Source: Desulfovibrio sp. UIB00
GTDB taxonomy: Bacteria > Desulfobacterota > Desulfovibrionia > Desulfovibrionales > Desulfovibrionaceae
Reading direction: 5' to 3'
DNA: 64,000 nucleotides
NCBI RefSeq assembly: GCF_022508225.1
Contig: NZ_JAETXJ010000002.1
Span: 310,001 to 374,000, forward strand
The notes below the pieces were generated by a model. The model saw only the letters and a list, made by a program, of their open reading frames with translations. It made no database searches and was not told the origin of the DNA. The position numbers and the translations under genes are program-made. Of the stretch, positions 1-10,067 are shown piece by piece (position 1 is the first letter of the stretch; each line of letters opens with the position of its first letter).

Positions 1-226
1 GCGCGCAACTGTCTGTACCTGGACAAACGTCCCGCAGCAGGGCACTTGTCAAGGGCAGGTACCCGGTGCAGCCCCCGGTGGGGAGAAGGTGCCAGACTGG
101 CGCATATGCGGCGTTGCAGCTGGAACACAGACGGTCCCGTTGTACCATTCTGCCTGTTGCCAGTTTTTTTCAGTCTGGTGTTGTTTTTGAAAATATCCCC
201 ATTCGCAGAGCAACTACCAGGCAAAA
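1..226. other. left-edge stretch with no recognised gene
   Basis: No reading frame here gives a recognisable protein; the frames that stay open read through a terminator hairpin further on. Bases 54-62 (GGCAGGTAC) can pair with 142-145 (GTAC) plus 150-154 (CTGCC), enclosing about 80 bases, and a run of seven T lies at 164-170. This could be the 3' part of a small structured RNA or the tail of a transcript entering from the left. It does not match the conserved cores of RNase P, tmRNA, SRP RNA or any tRNA that I know. Confidence 0.3.
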
Positions 227-263
227 GCCCCCGGCTGGCAAACCAGACCGGGGGCCTCTTTTT
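227..263 (+). terminator. Rho-independent terminator
   Basis: GCCCCCGG (227-234) pairs perfectly with CCGGGGGC (248-255) across a 13-base loop and is followed by CTCTTTTT. It would end a plus-strand transcript entering from the left edge. The AAAA before the stem makes it usable also for the minus-strand chemoreceptor that stops at 317. Confidence 0.8.
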
Positions 264-316
264 ATCTTGTCCTCAAGGGCAAGACTAATCATCCACAAGT
301 TTTATTGTTCCGGTTT

Positions 317-2410
317 TTAGCCCCGTTTCATAGCCTCAATAAGTTCGCTCAGTCTGCGTGCCTGCTGGGCAAGGTCGGCCACGGCCTTTGTGGCCTGGCC
401 CATTGCCTGCGAAGTCTGGCCGGACATGGCGTTGACCTGCACGATGGACTGGTTGATTTCTTCGCTGGCAGCGGATTGCTCCTCGCTTGCGGTGGCAATT
501 GCGCTTACCTGATCGGCAGTGGCTTCCACATTGCTCACGATATCCCGCAGGGCGGCGCCCGACTGGTTGGCAAATTCGGTGGCCGTATTTACTTCCGCCA
601 GGGCCTTGTCCATTGCGGCCACACTCTGTGAAGCGCTCTGCTGGATGGCAGATATAGCATTGCCCACGTCGTTGGTGGAGGACATGGTTTTTTCCGCCAG
701 TTTGCGCACTTCATCGGCCACCACCGCAAACCCTCGCCCGGCGTCGCCAGCGCGTGCGGCCTCAATGGCGGCATTGAGCGCCAACAGGTTGGTCTGGTCG
801 GCAATATCCGAGATCACGTTCATGATCTGGGTAATGGCCTGGGCATGCTGGTTCAGCTTGGTCATGTCGTCCTTGAGCGCCAGCGAAACTTTTTGCACCT
901 GACCGATGCTCTGCAAGGCGCTTTCCACAATATGTGCGCCGCTTTCCGCATTGGTGCGCGTTTCGGCAGAAACTGCCGAGGCCGAGGAGGCGTTGCGGGC
1001 CACTTCCTGCACGGTCACGTTCATCTGGTTCATGGCCGTTGCGGCCTCGCTGAGGCGCTGGGCCGACTGCGCGGCTATCTGGTCCGACTGCTCAATCTGC
1101 CCGGAAAGCTGGCTTGAGGCCGTGGAGATGATGGCGACCACTTCTTCCAGTTGACCCGCTGCGGTGAGCATGCCTTCGCGTTTGGCATTCTCTGCCCTTT
1201 GGGCCGCTTCTTCAGCACGTGCGGTAGCAAGCCTGGCTTCTTCCGTTGCCTGTTGGGCGTCTCTGGCTTTTTGCTCGCTTTCTTGCAGCAAATTTTTGAT
1301 GTTGCCGACCATGTGTTCCATACCCGATGCCAGCGTGCTGAATTCATCACGGCGTTTTTCTGCGGCAAAGAGCATGGCTTTTTCTGCGGGGGTTGTTTCA
1401 AGGCGGCCTTCCGCAACGGATTCCGCAATGCCGGAAATGCCCCTGAGCAGTCGCGCGATGGCGCGCGCCGCAAAGAAGATGATCAGCCCGACCACAAGAG
1501 CGCTTGCAAAAGTCAACATCATGGAGTTGCCCAGCATTATCCGCGTGGGTGTGTAGATTTCGTCTCTGTCCACTTCCAGGCAAAGAACCCAGCCGACTTC
1601 CGGCATGGCCCGATAAAAGACAGACTTGTTGCTGCCGTCTTCACCCGTAAATCTCACCAGCCCCTCAGGGTTTTTCAATATCTCCGCAACATAAGGTTTT
1701 TTGCTGTCATCCCGCCCAAAGGCCTTGAGGTCGCGGTTCAGCATCATCATGCCCTTGGTGTCATAGGCATAGATGCCGCCCTTGGTGCCGAAATCGATCT
1801 GGCTTGTGGTGGTACGGGCGAGATTTTCGTTGTCAACGCCTGCCCACACGAGGCCTTCGGGCTTGCCATCGCGCATGATGGGCAGGCCAATGATTGTTGC
1901 AACCTTACCCGTGGTTTTGCTGATCACGCCGGTAATGGTTTTTTTGCCTTGCATGGCGCGCTGGTAGTATGAGCGGTCAGTAAAACTCACCCCGACGGAT
2001 TTGCTGGGATGTTTTTCGCCTGCCAGATGATGGGCAATGGCTATGCCGTCCCCTCCGGCAACACCGCAAAATTCAAAGTTGGAATTGAGCGTCACAAAGG
2101 TATTGAGTGCGGCATCCGCATCGTTGAACAGTGTGCGCGTCATGACCTCAGGCATTTTATCGTTGACGGCGTCAAGATATAAAATAACCCGATTGTCGGC
2201 GGCAACCATGGCGAGCGACTCTTCCATCACCTTCAACATGGCGTGCAGGCCGATGCTTTGGCAGCGCAGCAGCGATCTGGCATCGTTGATAATCTGGTCG
2301 CGCAAGTTGCTTTCAGAAATTTTATAGCTCACGCCTGCGACCAGCAACAGCCCTGCAATTGCCGGAGTAAGAATGGACAGGAGCATCTTGCTCAGCAGCC
2401 CCATTTTCAT
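317..2410 (-). CDS. methyl-accepting chemotaxis protein (dCache-HAMP-signalling), copy 1
   Basis: Transmembrane chemoreceptor of 697 residues that would couple an extracytoplasmic stimulus to CheA/CheW. An N-terminal membrane helix (about 8-30) leads into a periplasmic double-Cache-like sensor (about 35-280, with FTDRSYYQ and the [10 protein letters not shown] region), a second helix near 300-325, a HAMP-like linker, a coiled coil and the highly conserved hairpin tip ([20 protein letters not shown]) of the signalling domain. The start is the ATG at 2410 because AGGAGG lies five bases upstream; the frame extends 18 codons further without such a site. No C-terminal NWETF-type CheR tether is present; it ends in MKRG. 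It has a paralogue of identical length at 7891-9984 in opposite orientation. The ligand is unknown. Confidence 0.95.
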   Translation of the reverse strand: MKMGLLSKMLLSILTPAIAGLLLVAGVSYKISESNLRDQIINDARSLLRCQSIGLHAMLKVMEESLAMVAADNRVILYLDAVNDKMPEVMTRTLFNDADAALNTFVTLNSNFEFCGVAGGDGIAIAHHLAGEKHPSKSVGVSFTDRSYYQRAMQGKKTITGVISKTTGKVATIIGLPIMRDGKPEGLVWAGVDNENLARTTTSQIDFGTKGGIYAYDTKGMMMLNRDLKAFGRDDSKKPYVAEILKNPEGLVRFTGEDGSNKSVFYRAMPEVGWVLCLEVDRDEIYTPTRIMLGNSMMLTFASALVVGLIIFFAARAIARLLRGISGIAESVAEGRLETTPAEKAMLFAAEKRRDEFSTLASGMEHMVGNIKNLLQESEQKARDAQQATEEARLATARAEEAAQRAENAKREGMLTAAGQLEEVVAIISTASSQLSGQIEQSDQIAAQSAQRLSEAATAMNQMNVTVQEVARNASSASAVSAETRTNAESGAHIVESALQSIGQVQKVSLALKDDMTKLNQHAQAITQIMNVISDIADQTNLLALNAAIEAARAGDAGRGFAVVADEVRKLAEKTMSSTNDVGNAISAIQQSASQSVAAMDKALAEVNTATEFANQSGAALRDIVSNVEATADQVSAIATASEEQSAASEEINQSIVQVNAMSGQTSQAMGQATKAVADLAQQARRLSELIEAMKRG

Positions 2411-2611
2411 AAGAACCTCCTCGCCCAAACCAATGCGATAAATGTATGCGCCATGCGCGAACACATGCCCAATGGACTTGGTTTACACTTTTATGAGTAT
2501 AACTATCGACCAGTGGCGACAATAGTATATACCTTTGATTCAAAAATGTTTTTTGACAGGTAATTTTTTATAACGGACTGAGTTTGCATCTTGTTAAAAC
2601 TGCTGAACAAC

Positions 2612-2638
2612 AAAAAAGCGCCGCCAATAAGGCGGCGC
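2612..2638 (-). terminator. Rho-independent terminator of lysS
   Basis: On the minus strand GCGCCGCC, loop TTATT, GGCGGCGC is followed by six T. It lies about 60 bases after the lysS stop. The rest of the gap up to the chemoreceptor start (2411-2611) is AT-rich and presumably holds that gene's promoter; no clear -35/-10 pair was picked. Confidence 0.92.
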
Positions 2639-2698
2639 TTCGTGAAGCGAGCGTCAATACTCTTTACAGACAGTCAAACAAGGTAGTGCCCTATCGTT

Positions 2699-4285
2699 CT
2701 ATACTTCCGGGCGCAGCAAGGGGAAGAGAATAACTTCGCGGATTGAGGCACAGTCGGTGAGCAGCATCACGAGGCGGTCAATGCCCACGCCCTGGCCCGC
2801 AGCCGGAGGCATGCCGTATTCAAGGGCGCGCAGGTAGTCCTGATCCATGCTGTGGGCTTCGTCATCGCCTGCTTCGCGTTCGCGCACTTGATCTTCAAAG
2901 CGCAGGCGTTGATCCACAGGGTCATTGAGTTCCGAAAAGGCGTTGGAAAGCTCGCGTCCGGTGATGAACAGCTCGAAGCGGTCCGTCAGTTCCGGATGCT
3001 CGTCATTGCGGCGCGAAAGCGGCGAAATTTCCGTGGGGTAATGATAGATGAAGTGGGGCTGAATAAGCTTGCCTTCCACATCAAGATCAAAAAGTTTGGC
3101 ATGCAGCTTTTGCAGGCTTTCACTGTCGGCGGCCTTTTCGCCGCGCGAACGGATGTAGGCCTTGACCTTGCCGTAATCATTGTAGAATTCCGGCGAATGG
3201 CCGCCCACCTGAGTGAGCGAATCGTAGAAGCTGAGGCGCGTCCACTTGCCGGGCGTGAGGTCGATCATTTCGCCCTGATAGGGCACCACGGTGGTGCCGC
3301 AGGCAGTCATGGCAAGATGGGCAAAAAGCTGTTCCGTAAAGTCCATGAGGTCTTCAAACGTGGCATAGGCCCAGTAGAATTCGCACATGGTGAATTCCGG
3401 ATTATGGCGTGTGTCGATGCCTTCGTTGCGGAAGTTGCGGTTCAGTTCAAAGACTTTTTCAAATCCGCCCACCAGCAGCCGCTTGAGATAGAGTTCGGGC
3501 GCAATGCGCAAAAACAGGGGCAGATCAAGGGCATTGTGGTGTGTTTTGAAAGGCTTGGCCGCAGCGCCGCCAGCCAGCGGCTGCATCATGGGAGTTTCCA
3601 CTTCCATAAAGCCGTGGTCTTCCATAAAGCGGCGGAATTCGCGCACAATCAGGCTGCGTTTGAAGAAAATTTCTCGCGCGCGCGGCGTGACGATAAGGTC
3701 AACGTAGCGCTGGCGGTAGCGCGTTTCCATGTCTGTGAGGCCGTGATATTTTTCCGGCAGGGGGCGCATGGAGCGCGTGATGAGCTTGATCTTGCGGCAG
3801 GCAATGGTGAGTTCGCCCGTCTTGGTGCGGAACAGGTGGCCGGAAACGCCCACGATGTCGCCCACGTCGAGCTTTTTGACCACAGTGTAGTTTGCTTCAT
3901 CCATGTGTTCGCGCGAGGCGTAACACTGGATGCGGCCACTCTGATCCATAATATGAAAGAAGGCCACCTTGCCGAACGAGCGCAGGGAAACTATGCGGCC
4001 CGCAATGGCAAACACGTCTTCCTGGCTGTCCAGGGAGTCGCCTTCAAGAGCGCCGAATTTGTCCAGCACCCAGGCAACGTCGTGTTCCTTGCGGAAGTCG
4101 TTGGGGAAAAGCGGTACGCCCGCATCCAAAAGGTCGCACGATTTGACAACTCTGTTTTTGACAACTTCGTTGAGGCCTTCGCGCGCGGCGAAACTTTCCA
4201 GCATGGGCATAAAATAGCCCGCATGCTGCGACTTGGTACCCAGCTTGATAGCCGGCTTGCTGTTTTTCTTTTCCCGAGTATCCAC
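2699..4285 (-). CDS. lysS: lysine--tRNA ligase (class II)
   Basis: Cytoplasmic class II aminoacyl-tRNA synthetase charging tRNA-Lys. The OB-fold anticodon-binding domain is N-terminal (VSLRSFGKVAFFHI region). The catalytic core carries motif 1 (GFMEVETPMMQPLAGGA), motif 2 (FRNEGIDTRHNPEFTMCEFY) and motif 3 (GVGIDRLVML). I chose the GTG at 4285 because AGGAG lies seven bases upstream, giving 528 residues, about 25 longer than E. coli LysS. The next in-frame candidates (ATG at 4210 and 4204) have no ribosome-binding site although homology to E. coli begins near them. The basic 25-residue extension (many Lys, Arg) may be a real N-terminal tail. Single-gene transcript with its own terminator. Confidence 0.96.
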   Translation of the reverse strand: MDTREKKNSKPAIKLGTKSQHAGYFMPMLESFAAREGLNEVVKNRVVKSCDLLDAGVPLFPNDFRKEHDVAWVLDKFGALEGDSLDSQEDVFAIAGRIVSLRSFGKVAFFHIMDQSGRIQCYASREHMDEANYTVVKKLDVGDIVGVSGHLFRTKTGELTIACRKIKLITRSMRPLPEKYHGLTDMETRYRQRYVDLIVTPRAREIFFKRSLIVREFRRFMEDHGFMEVETPMMQPLAGGAAAKPFKTHHNALDLPLFLRIAPELYLKRLLVGGFEKVFELNRNFRNEGIDTRHNPEFTMCEFYWAYATFEDLMDFTEQLFAHLAMTACGTTVVPYQGEMIDLTPGKWTRLSFYDSLTQVGGHSPEFYNDYGKVKAYIRSRGEKAADSESLQKLHAKLFDLDVEGKLIQPHFIYHYPTEISPLSRRNDEHPELTDRFELFITGRELSNAFSELNDPVDQRLRFEDQVREREAGDDEAHSMDQDYLRALEYGMPPAAGQGVGIDRLVMLLTDCASIREVILFPLLRPEV

Positions 4286-4544
4286 GTAACGACTCCTGAA
4301 TGGCCCATACCTGAAAGGAGCGTTACGGTATGCCATTCACGCTTGGGCGTCAAGATTGTGAGGAATGTGTCTACAACTTGCTGTAAAATCATGGTTTGTT
4401 GAATGCTCCTGGTGTTGATGCTACTCTGGCGCAACAGGAAACATCAATGCAAGCGGCGGCTTATATCCGCGCCAGTCGGGGCTTTGCGCCCCCTTGAAGT
4501 TTTGACCTGTTTACGTATATAAAGACCTTTTACACGATACAACC

Positions 4545-4572
4545 GCCGTCAGGATCAAGCTGGCGGCTTTTT
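4545..4572 (+). terminator. terminator-like hairpin in the leader of the ACT-domain gene
   Basis: GCCGTCAG (4545-4552) and CTGGCGGC (4560-4567) form an 8-bp stem with one G-U pair and a 7-base loop, followed directly by TTTTT. It ends only 13 bases before the ATG at 4586 and just ahead of its ribosome-binding site (AAGGA). A TATATAAAG element lies about 20 bases upstream. It may end a transcript from upstream or act as an attenuator. Confidence 0.6.
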
Positions 4573-4585
4573 CAAGGAAAGCGTC

Positions 4586-5146
4586 ATGCAAAAATTTACA
4601 GCCTCCTTTCTGGGGCGCGACTGCCCCGGTGTGGTGGCCTCTGTCAGCCGCATTCTCGAAGACAGCGGCTGCAACATCGAAGAAGTGACCCAGACCATCC
4701 TCTCCGGCGAATTTGCGGCTATCTTTGTTGTTGCTGCGCCGGAAAAAAACGCGGAAACCCTGCGCTCCAAGCTGAGCGCCGGGCTGGAATCCGCCAAGGT
4801 TGATCTCTCCGTCCTCGTGCGGCCCGCAATCAAGGGGCAGTGGGGCACAGACCTGCACTGCGAACCCTTTGTGGTCACTGCCGACGGGCCGGACAAGCCC
4901 GGTCTTATCGCCGCCATGAGCCGCGTGTTTGCCCAACATGGTGTGAACATTGAAAGTCTCAAGGCCATTCTGGGCGAGGGCGGCAACAACCATGCGCTTT
5001 TTGTTTTTGAAGTCATGGTGCCTGACAGTGTTGACATGGGCCGCCTGCGCCGTGAGCTTGACTGCGAAGGGCAGAAGCGAGATCTGCGCGTCAGCGCCCA
5101 GCACAGGGATATTTTTGAGGCTGTGCATCGGGTAAATTCTTTTTAG
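4586..5146 (+). CDS. double ACT-domain protein (GcvR-like)
   Basis: 186 residues forming two tandem ACT domains (about 1-85 and 92-175), each opening with the DCPGVV / DKPGLI pattern typical of amino-acid-binding ACT modules. No catalytic or DNA-binding domain is attached, as in E. coli GcvR, which acts by protein contact. The ribosome-binding site AAGGA sits 7 bases before the ATG. It precedes the UPF0210 gene by 178 bases; single-ACT proteins (UPF0237) and UPF0210 proteins are often neighbours in other bacteria, so a regulatory or ligand-sensing role for the partner is likely. The ligand is unknown. The upstream hairpin could control it. Confidence 0.88.
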   Translation: MQKFTASFLGRDCPGVVASVSRILEDSGCNIEEVTQTILSGEFAAIFVVAAPEKNAETLRSKLSAGLESAKVDLSVLVRPAIKGQWGTDLHCEPFVVTADGPDKPGLIAAMSRVFAQHGVNIESLKAILGEGGNNHALFVFEVMVPDSVDMGRLRRELDCEGQKRDLRVSAQHRDIFEAVHRVNSF

Positions 5147-5324
5147 ACCTCACATCGCCGAGGCGCATGCGCCCTCCGGTCTGCGTCTGAAACATGGCGT
5201 GATCCGGTTTCAGAGACGATGCACATTCCCCTGAACGCCCGGTTTTGCGCGTCAGGGCAAAACCGCCTTCCGGGCGGGGCCGCCATAGGGCAGGCCGACA
5301 GCCCGAACATACAGGAAGACCTCC

Positions 5325-6710
5325 ATGCTTTCAGAACGCGAAGTTATAAGCACCCTGAACATGCTCCGCAACGAGCATCTTGACGTGCGCACAGTCACCC
5401 TTGGCGTGAGCCTGTTTGACTGCGTCAGCCATGACCTTGATCTTTTTACCGCCAACGTTAAGGCCAAGTTGCGCCGCTACGCCTCCCAGCTCGTGAGCGT
5501 GTGCAACGAAGTGGGCGACAAATACGGCATCCCCGTGGTGAACAAACGCATCAGCGTGAGCCCCATTGCTGTGGTGGGCGCGCCCTTTGGCCCGGATGGC
5601 ATGGTGCGCGTGTGCAAGGCCCTTGACGAGGCCGCCAAGGAAGCCGGCGTTGATTTTCTGGGCGGTTTCTCTGCTCTGGTGGAAAAGGGCTTTGCCAAGG
5701 GCGACCGCGCCCTGATTGAAGCGCTGCCCCAGGCCCTGGCCGAAACCGACCGCATCTGCTCATCCATCAACGTGGCTTCGTCGCGCAGCGGCATTAATAT
5801 GGATGCTGTGGCCCTTATGGGTCAGCAGATCCTCAAGGTGGCCGAAGCCACCGCCGAGCGCGGCGGCATCGGCTGCGCCAAGCTGGTGGTTTTTGCCAAT
5901 ATTCCGCAGGATGTTCCTTTCATGGCTGGCGCTTACCTTGGCGTGGGCGAGCCTGACGTAGTCATCAACGTGGGCGTTTCCGGCCCCGGCGTGGTCAAAA
6001 AAGCCCTGGATCGCGCCCGCGAAGCCGGACACAACGGCAAGGGCGGCCGCCTTACCCTGCTGGATATGGCCGAAGTCATCAAGCGCACGGCCTACAAGGT
6101 GACACGCGTGGGCGAAATGATCGGTACCGAAGTTGCCACCCGTCTGGGCCTGCCCTTTGGCGTGGCCGACCTTTCCTTGGCTCCTACGCCTGCGGTGGGC
6201 GACTCTGTAGGCGAAATTTTTCAGAGCATGGGCCTTTCGAGCATCGGCGCGCCCGGCACCACTGCCGTGCTGGCCATGCTCAATGATGCGGTGAAAAAGG
6301 GCGGCGCGTTCGCTTCTTCGTCCGTGGGCGGTCTGTCCGGCGCGTTTATCCCTGTGTCTGAAGATTCCAGCATCGAGGCTGCGGCCACCTCCGGTCTGCT
6401 CAGCCTTGAAAAGCTGGAAGCCATGACCAGCGTGTGCTCTGTGGGGCTGGACATGATCGCCATCCCCGGTGATACGGCCGCTTCGACCATTTCCGGCATC
6501 ATTGCCGATGAAATGGCCATTGGCGTTATCAACACCAAGACCACGGCAGTGCGCCTTATTCCCGTGCCCGGCAAGGGAGTTGGCGAAGAAGTGTCTTTTG
6601 GCGGTCTGCTCGGCAAGGCTGCCATTATACCCGTGCCCAAGGGTGACGCCACAGACTTTATCGGCCTTGGTGGTCGAATTCCTGCGCCGATTCACAGCCT
6701 CAAAAACTAG
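5325..6710 (+). CDS. PFL-like UPF0210 (DUF711) family protein
   Basis: 461 residues matching the UPF0210/DUF711 family throughout: N-terminal [14 protein letters not shown], the [15 protein letters not shown] segment, the KRISVSPIA region and the Gly-rich C-terminal half ([12 protein letters not shown]). The family has a pyruvate-formate-lyase-like fold, but its reaction is not established, and no PFL glycyl-radical loop is evident. It is full length and soluble, with an AGGAAG ribosome-binding site. It follows the ACT gene in the same direction and has a strong terminator, so the two probably share a transcript. The 178-base gap carries GC-rich inverted elements but no obvious terminator with a T-run. 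Confidence 0.9.
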   Translation: MLSEREVISTLNMLRNEHLDVRTVTLGVSLFDCVSHDLDLFTANVKAKLRRYASQLVSVCNEVGDKYGIPVVNKRISVSPIAVVGAPFGPDGMVRVCKALDEAAKEAGVDFLGGFSALVEKGFAKGDRALIEALPQALAETDRICSSINVASSRSGINMDAVALMGQQILKVAEATAERGGIGCAKLVVFANIPQDVPFMAGAYLGVGEPDVVINVGVSGPGVVKKALDRAREAGHNGKGGRLTLLDMAEVIKRTAYKVTRVGEMIGTEVATRLGLPFGVADLSLAPTPAVGDSVGEIFQSMGLSSIGAPGTTAVLAMLNDAVKKGGAFASSSVGGLSGAFIPVSEDSSIEAAATSGLLSLEKLEAMTSVCSVGLDMIAIPGDTAASTISGIIADEMAIGVINTKTTAVRLIPVPGKGVGEEVSFGGLLGKAAIIPVPKGDATDFIGLGGRIPAPIHSLKN

Positions 6711-6754
6711 GCTGGTTAAGCTTTAGCTGTTTTAAAAGCGGGCATAGTTCCTTT

Positions 6755-6790
6755 ACGGCGTGGAATCTTTGAGATTCCGCGCCGTTTTTT
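6755..6790 (+). terminator. Rho-independent terminator after UPF0210 gene
   Basis: ACGGCGTGGAATCT pairs with AGATTCCGCGCCGT around a TTG loop, followed by six T. It ends the ACT-UPF0210 unit. Confidence 0.92.
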
Positions 6791-6894
6791 ATGGTCGATC
6801 GGCGCAATAAAATCATCCAGTGAACTTTTTTATTTGCGCCAATACGATGACTTGCTGTATGTTCAGATGCAGAAACCTTGTCCAGGACGTAATA

Positions 6895-7539
6895 ATGCCT
6901 CAATATTTTATCTACGGCCAAAAAGAAATCGACTTCCTTTCGCGCAAAGACAAACGTCTGGCCGCTGCCATGGAACGCATCGGCCCCATACAGCGGGAGG
7001 TGCGGCCCGACCTGTTTGACGCGCTCATGCATTCCATAGTCGGGCAGCAGATTGCCACCAAGGCGCAGCAGACCGTGTGGGCGCGGCTTGTGCTTGCCCT
7101 TGGCGAGGTGACGCCTGAAACCATTGACGGCGCAGAGACGGCCACGTTGCAGGGAGTGGGGCTATCCTTCCGCAAGGTTGGCTATATGAAGGCAGCCGCG
7201 CGCAAGGTGCTGCTGGGAGAACTGGATGTGGAGGCCCTGAGGCTCATGGACGATGCCAGCCTCTGCGCCACCCTGTGCGCGCTGGACGGGGTTGGCGTGT
7301 GGACAGCCGAAATGCTTATGCTGTTTTCACTCCAGCGGCCTGATGTGCTCAGTTTTGGCGACCTTGCCATCCTGCGGGGCCTGCGCATGCTGCACCGACA
7401 CCGGGAAGTCCGCCGCGACCGCTTTGAAATATATCGTCGCCGCTACAGCCCTTTTGGTTCGGCGGCAAGCCTGTATCTGTGGGCCATAGCGGGCGGGGCT
7501 TTGCCTGATCTCTCTGATCCGGCGGCTTCAACGCGCTGA
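6895..7539 (+). CDS. DNA-3-methyladenine glycosylase (AlkA-type, HhH-GPD)
   Basis: 214-residue base-excision-repair glycosylase of the HhH-GPD superfamily that would remove alkylated bases from DNA. Visible are HSIVGQQIATKAQQTVW near the start, the helix-hairpin-helix LDGVGVWTAEMLML, and the catalytic Asp in SFGDLAI a few residues later. It lacks the N-terminal TBP-like domain of E. coli AlkA, matching the short AlkA subgroup. There are no four terminal Cys, so it is not an Fe-S MutY/Nth enzyme. Start ATG at 6895, preceded by AGGA; the frame opens earlier at 6820, but those residues are Cys/Met-rich and non-homologous. Lone gene between terminators. Confidence 0.9.
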   Translation: MPQYFIYGQKEIDFLSRKDKRLAAAMERIGPIQREVRPDLFDALMHSIVGQQIATKAQQTVWARLVLALGEVTPETIDGAETATLQGVGLSFRKVGYMKAAARKVLLGELDVEALRLMDDASLCATLCALDGVGVWTAEMLMLFSLQRPDVLSFGDLAILRGLRMLHRHREVRRDRFEIYRRRYSPFGSAASLYLWAIAGGALPDLSDPAASTR

Positions 7540-7890
7540 GAACGCCGATCCCTTTTTTCACGCAGTAGGAACTCACCGCAGCCTGGTGTTGCTCCGTCAT
7601 ATTGAGCTTATCACAAATAGTTGTGAATATCTTAAGTCAGATATTTATGACTTCTTCCTCATAATGAGATTGGTAGCTATCAGCGCGAAACGACACCGTA
7701 AAAATTCCTATTACGTTCGTAGTAATTTCTTGTGAAAATAAGTATAATTGATATATTGGAAGTCGCGTTTTGTCCGATAAGCACACAAGAGTAGACCTGT
7801 CATACGGGATTTCAGGGGTAGTTTGATTTTTCACATGGTAATTAGCCTTTCGGTCATTCAGTGCGTAGACGCAACGCAAAAGGGGTAGTG
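7540..7890. other. AT-rich intergenic region upstream of second chemoreceptor
   Basis: About 350 bases. The middle (about 7610-7850) is clearly more AT-rich than the flanks and should hold the promoter of the chemoreceptor at 7891. No sigma-54 motif, operator palindrome or small gene with a ribosome-binding site was found. Confidence 0.5.
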
Positions 7891-9984
7891 ATGAAACTCG
7901 GGTTACTTGCGAAAATGGGAATTTCCATCCTCACTCCGGCAATAGTGGGGCTGATGCTTGTGGCAGGGGTTTGCTACAAGATGTCAGAAGAAATCCTGCG
8001 AGAGCAGATTGCCACAGATATGAGCGCATTACTTGAGTGCCAGAGCATCGGGCTTGACGCTGTGTTCACGGGGATAGAACAGAGCCTGAAAACCATGACC
8101 GAGAACCAGCGCATACAAGATCAAGTGATGGCTTATACAGAAGGCAGGCCGGGAATTTTTGATGGTTCGCTGTTTACCAGGGCAGATCGAGCCCTTGAGT
8201 CCTTCGTGACCAGCAATGACATCGTGTATTACGCGGGAATAATTGCCGTAGACGGCACGGTTCTGGGCCACCGTATAGACAAGCAGCAAGGCCCCAGCAA
8301 GTTTGTTGGCGGTGATTTTTCCGACCGCGAATACTTTCAGAAAAGCAAAAATGGTCAGCCCAGCGTTGTAGGTATCAAAAGCGCAAGCACAGGCGAGTTT
8401 GCCACGGTCATTGCAATGCCGTTGAAGCTGAACAGCCATACCATTGCCGTGTTGGCCGCTGGTATTGATAATAAGATTCTGGCCCAGAACACCACCAATA
8501 AAATAAAGGTGGGGCAAAAGGGGCTAGTGTATGTGTATGATATGAAAGGGAATGTCGTTCTGCACCCGGATAAGGCTGTGCTTGGTCGCAACGACAGCAA
8601 ACTGCCCCATGTGGTCCAACTGCTGGAGCAAAAAAATGGCCGCACCCATTTTGTGAACGACAAGGGTGAAGACAAGGGGCTGTACTACAAAACTCTGCCG
8701 CACGAAGGCTGGATTTTGTGCGTGGAATTTGACCGTGGAGAAATCTTCAAGCCCATCAGCGACCTGCTGACCAACGCAAGCCTGCTGACTCTGGCCTGCG
8801 CGCTGATAGTCGGAACCATGATCTTTTTCTCGGCCCGGGGCATTGTGCGTATGGTGGGCGGTATTTCAGGCGTGGCCGAAGCCGTTGCCGGTGGTCGCCT
8901 TGAAACCAACGACAAGGAACGCGCCCTTTTTGATGCCGCTGAAAAGCGTGGAGACGAATTCAGCACACTTGCGGCGGGCATGCGGCGCATGGTGCAAAGT
9001 ATCAGACACCTTTTGGGCGAAAGTGAACACAAAACCAAGGCTGCGCAGCACGCTACGGAAGAGGCGGAAAAAGCCACAGCCAGAGCCGAAGAAGCTGCAC
9101 GTCAGGCCGAGAGCGCCAAGCGCGAGGGCATGCTGACGGCAGCAGGGCAACTGGAAGAAGTGGTGAGCGTTATTTCTGCCGCTTCCACAGAGCTTTCTGC
9201 ACAGATCGAGCAGTCGGACAGGAGCGCCGTGGAATCTGCCCAGCGTCTGGCCGAGGCAGCCACTGCCATGAATGAAATGAACGCCACCGTGCAGGAAGTG
9301 GCTCGCAATGCGTCCGCAGCCTCGGCTGTGTCTGCGGAAACGCGTGCCAATGCTGAAAGCGGGGCGAATATTGTGGAAAACGCCTTGCAGAGCATCGGTC
9401 AGGTGCACAAGGTTTCGCTGGCGCTCAAGGGCGACATGACCACGCTGAACCAGCATGCCCAGGCAATTACCCAGATCATGAACGTGATTTCGGACATCGC
9501 CGACCAGACCAACCTGCTGGCGCTCAATGCCGCCATTGAAGCCGCACGCGCGGGCGAAGCCGGGCGCGGTTTTGCCGTGGTGGCTGATGAAGTGCGCAAG
9601 CTGGCAGAAAAAACCATGGCCTCCACCAATGACGTGGGCAATGCCATTTCTGCCATTCAGGGCAGCGCAGGGCAGAGCGTTGCCGCCATGGACAAGGCTC
9701 TGGCAGAGGTGGAAAAGGCCGCCGAGCTTGCAAAGCAGTCCGGCGAAGCCTTGCAGGGAATTGTAACCAAGGTCGAGGAATCGGCAGATCAGGTGAGCGC
9801 CATTGCCACGGCCAGCGAGCAGCAGTCCGCCACCAGCGACGAGATCAACCAGTCCATTGTCAGCGTCAACGAAATGTCCAGCCAGACGGCGCAGGCCATG
9901 GGCGAAGCTTCCCGGGCCGTGAGCGAGCTTGCCCGGCAGGCCGAGCGCATGAGTGAACTTATCAGCGAGATGAAGCGCGGCTAG
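7891..9984 (+). CDS. methyl-accepting chemotaxis protein (dCache-HAMP-signalling), copy 2
   Basis: 697 residues, the same length and architecture as the protein at 317-2410: N-terminal helix ([20 protein letters not shown]), periplasmic double-Cache-like sensor (about 35-280), second helix, HAMP linker, coiled coil, then a signalling domain with the conserved tip [20 protein letters not shown]. The two signalling halves are nearly the same residue for residue, while the sensor halves differ much more, so the pair likely senses different but related ligands. The ATG at 7891 is chosen for the AGGGG upstream rather than the GTG at 7861. It ends with MKRG and no CheR tether. Followed by a strong hairpin. 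Confidence 0.95.
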   Translation: MKLGLLAKMGISILTPAIVGLMLVAGVCYKMSEEILREQIATDMSALLECQSIGLDAVFTGIEQSLKTMTENQRIQDQVMAYTEGRPGIFDGSLFTRADRALESFVTSNDIVYYAGIIAVDGTVLGHRIDKQQGPSKFVGGDFSDREYFQKSKNGQPSVVGIKSASTGEFATVIAMPLKLNSHTIAVLAAGIDNKILAQNTTNKIKVGQKGLVYVYDMKGNVVLHPDKAVLGRNDSKLPHVVQLLEQKNGRTHFVNDKGEDKGLYYKTLPHEGWILCVEFDRGEIFKPISDLLTNASLLTLACALIVGTMIFFSARGIVRMVGGISGVAEAVAGGRLETNDKERALFDAAEKRGDEFSTLAAGMRRMVQSIRHLLGESEHKTKAAQHATEEAEKATARAEEAARQAESAKREGMLTAAGQLEEVVSVISAASTELSAQIEQSDRSAVESAQRLAEAATAMNEMNATVQEVARNASAASAVSAETRANAESGANIVENALQSIGQVHKVSLALKGDMTTLNQHAQAITQIMNVISDIADQTNLLALNAAIEAARAGEAGRGFAVVADEVRKLAEKTMASTNDVGNAISAIQGSAGQSVAAMDKALAEVEKAAELAKQSGEALQGIVTKVEESADQVSAIATASEQQSATSDEINQSIVSVNEMSSQTAQAMGEASRAVSELARQAERMSELISEMKRG

Positions 9985-10005
9985 TTCTGCACTTCTCTCA
10001 ATGGC

Positions 10006-10040
10006 AAACAGCCCCGGAATATCGCATTCCGGGGCTGTTT
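10006..10040 (+). terminator. bidirectional terminator hairpin
   Basis: AAACAGCCCCGGAAT pairs perfectly with ATTCCGGGGCTGTTT over a 5-base loop. T-rich on the right, and A-rich on the left so it also suits the convergent TSUP gene on the minus strand that stops at 10068. Confidence 0.88.
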
Positions 10041-10067
10041 ACGTTGAACTGCAGGGTCGTTGGTTTA

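Noticed and set aside
2852-4402. 516-codon open frame antisense to lysS
   Set aside because: A by-product of GC-rich codon use on the other strand; no ribosome-binding site and no family-like sequence.
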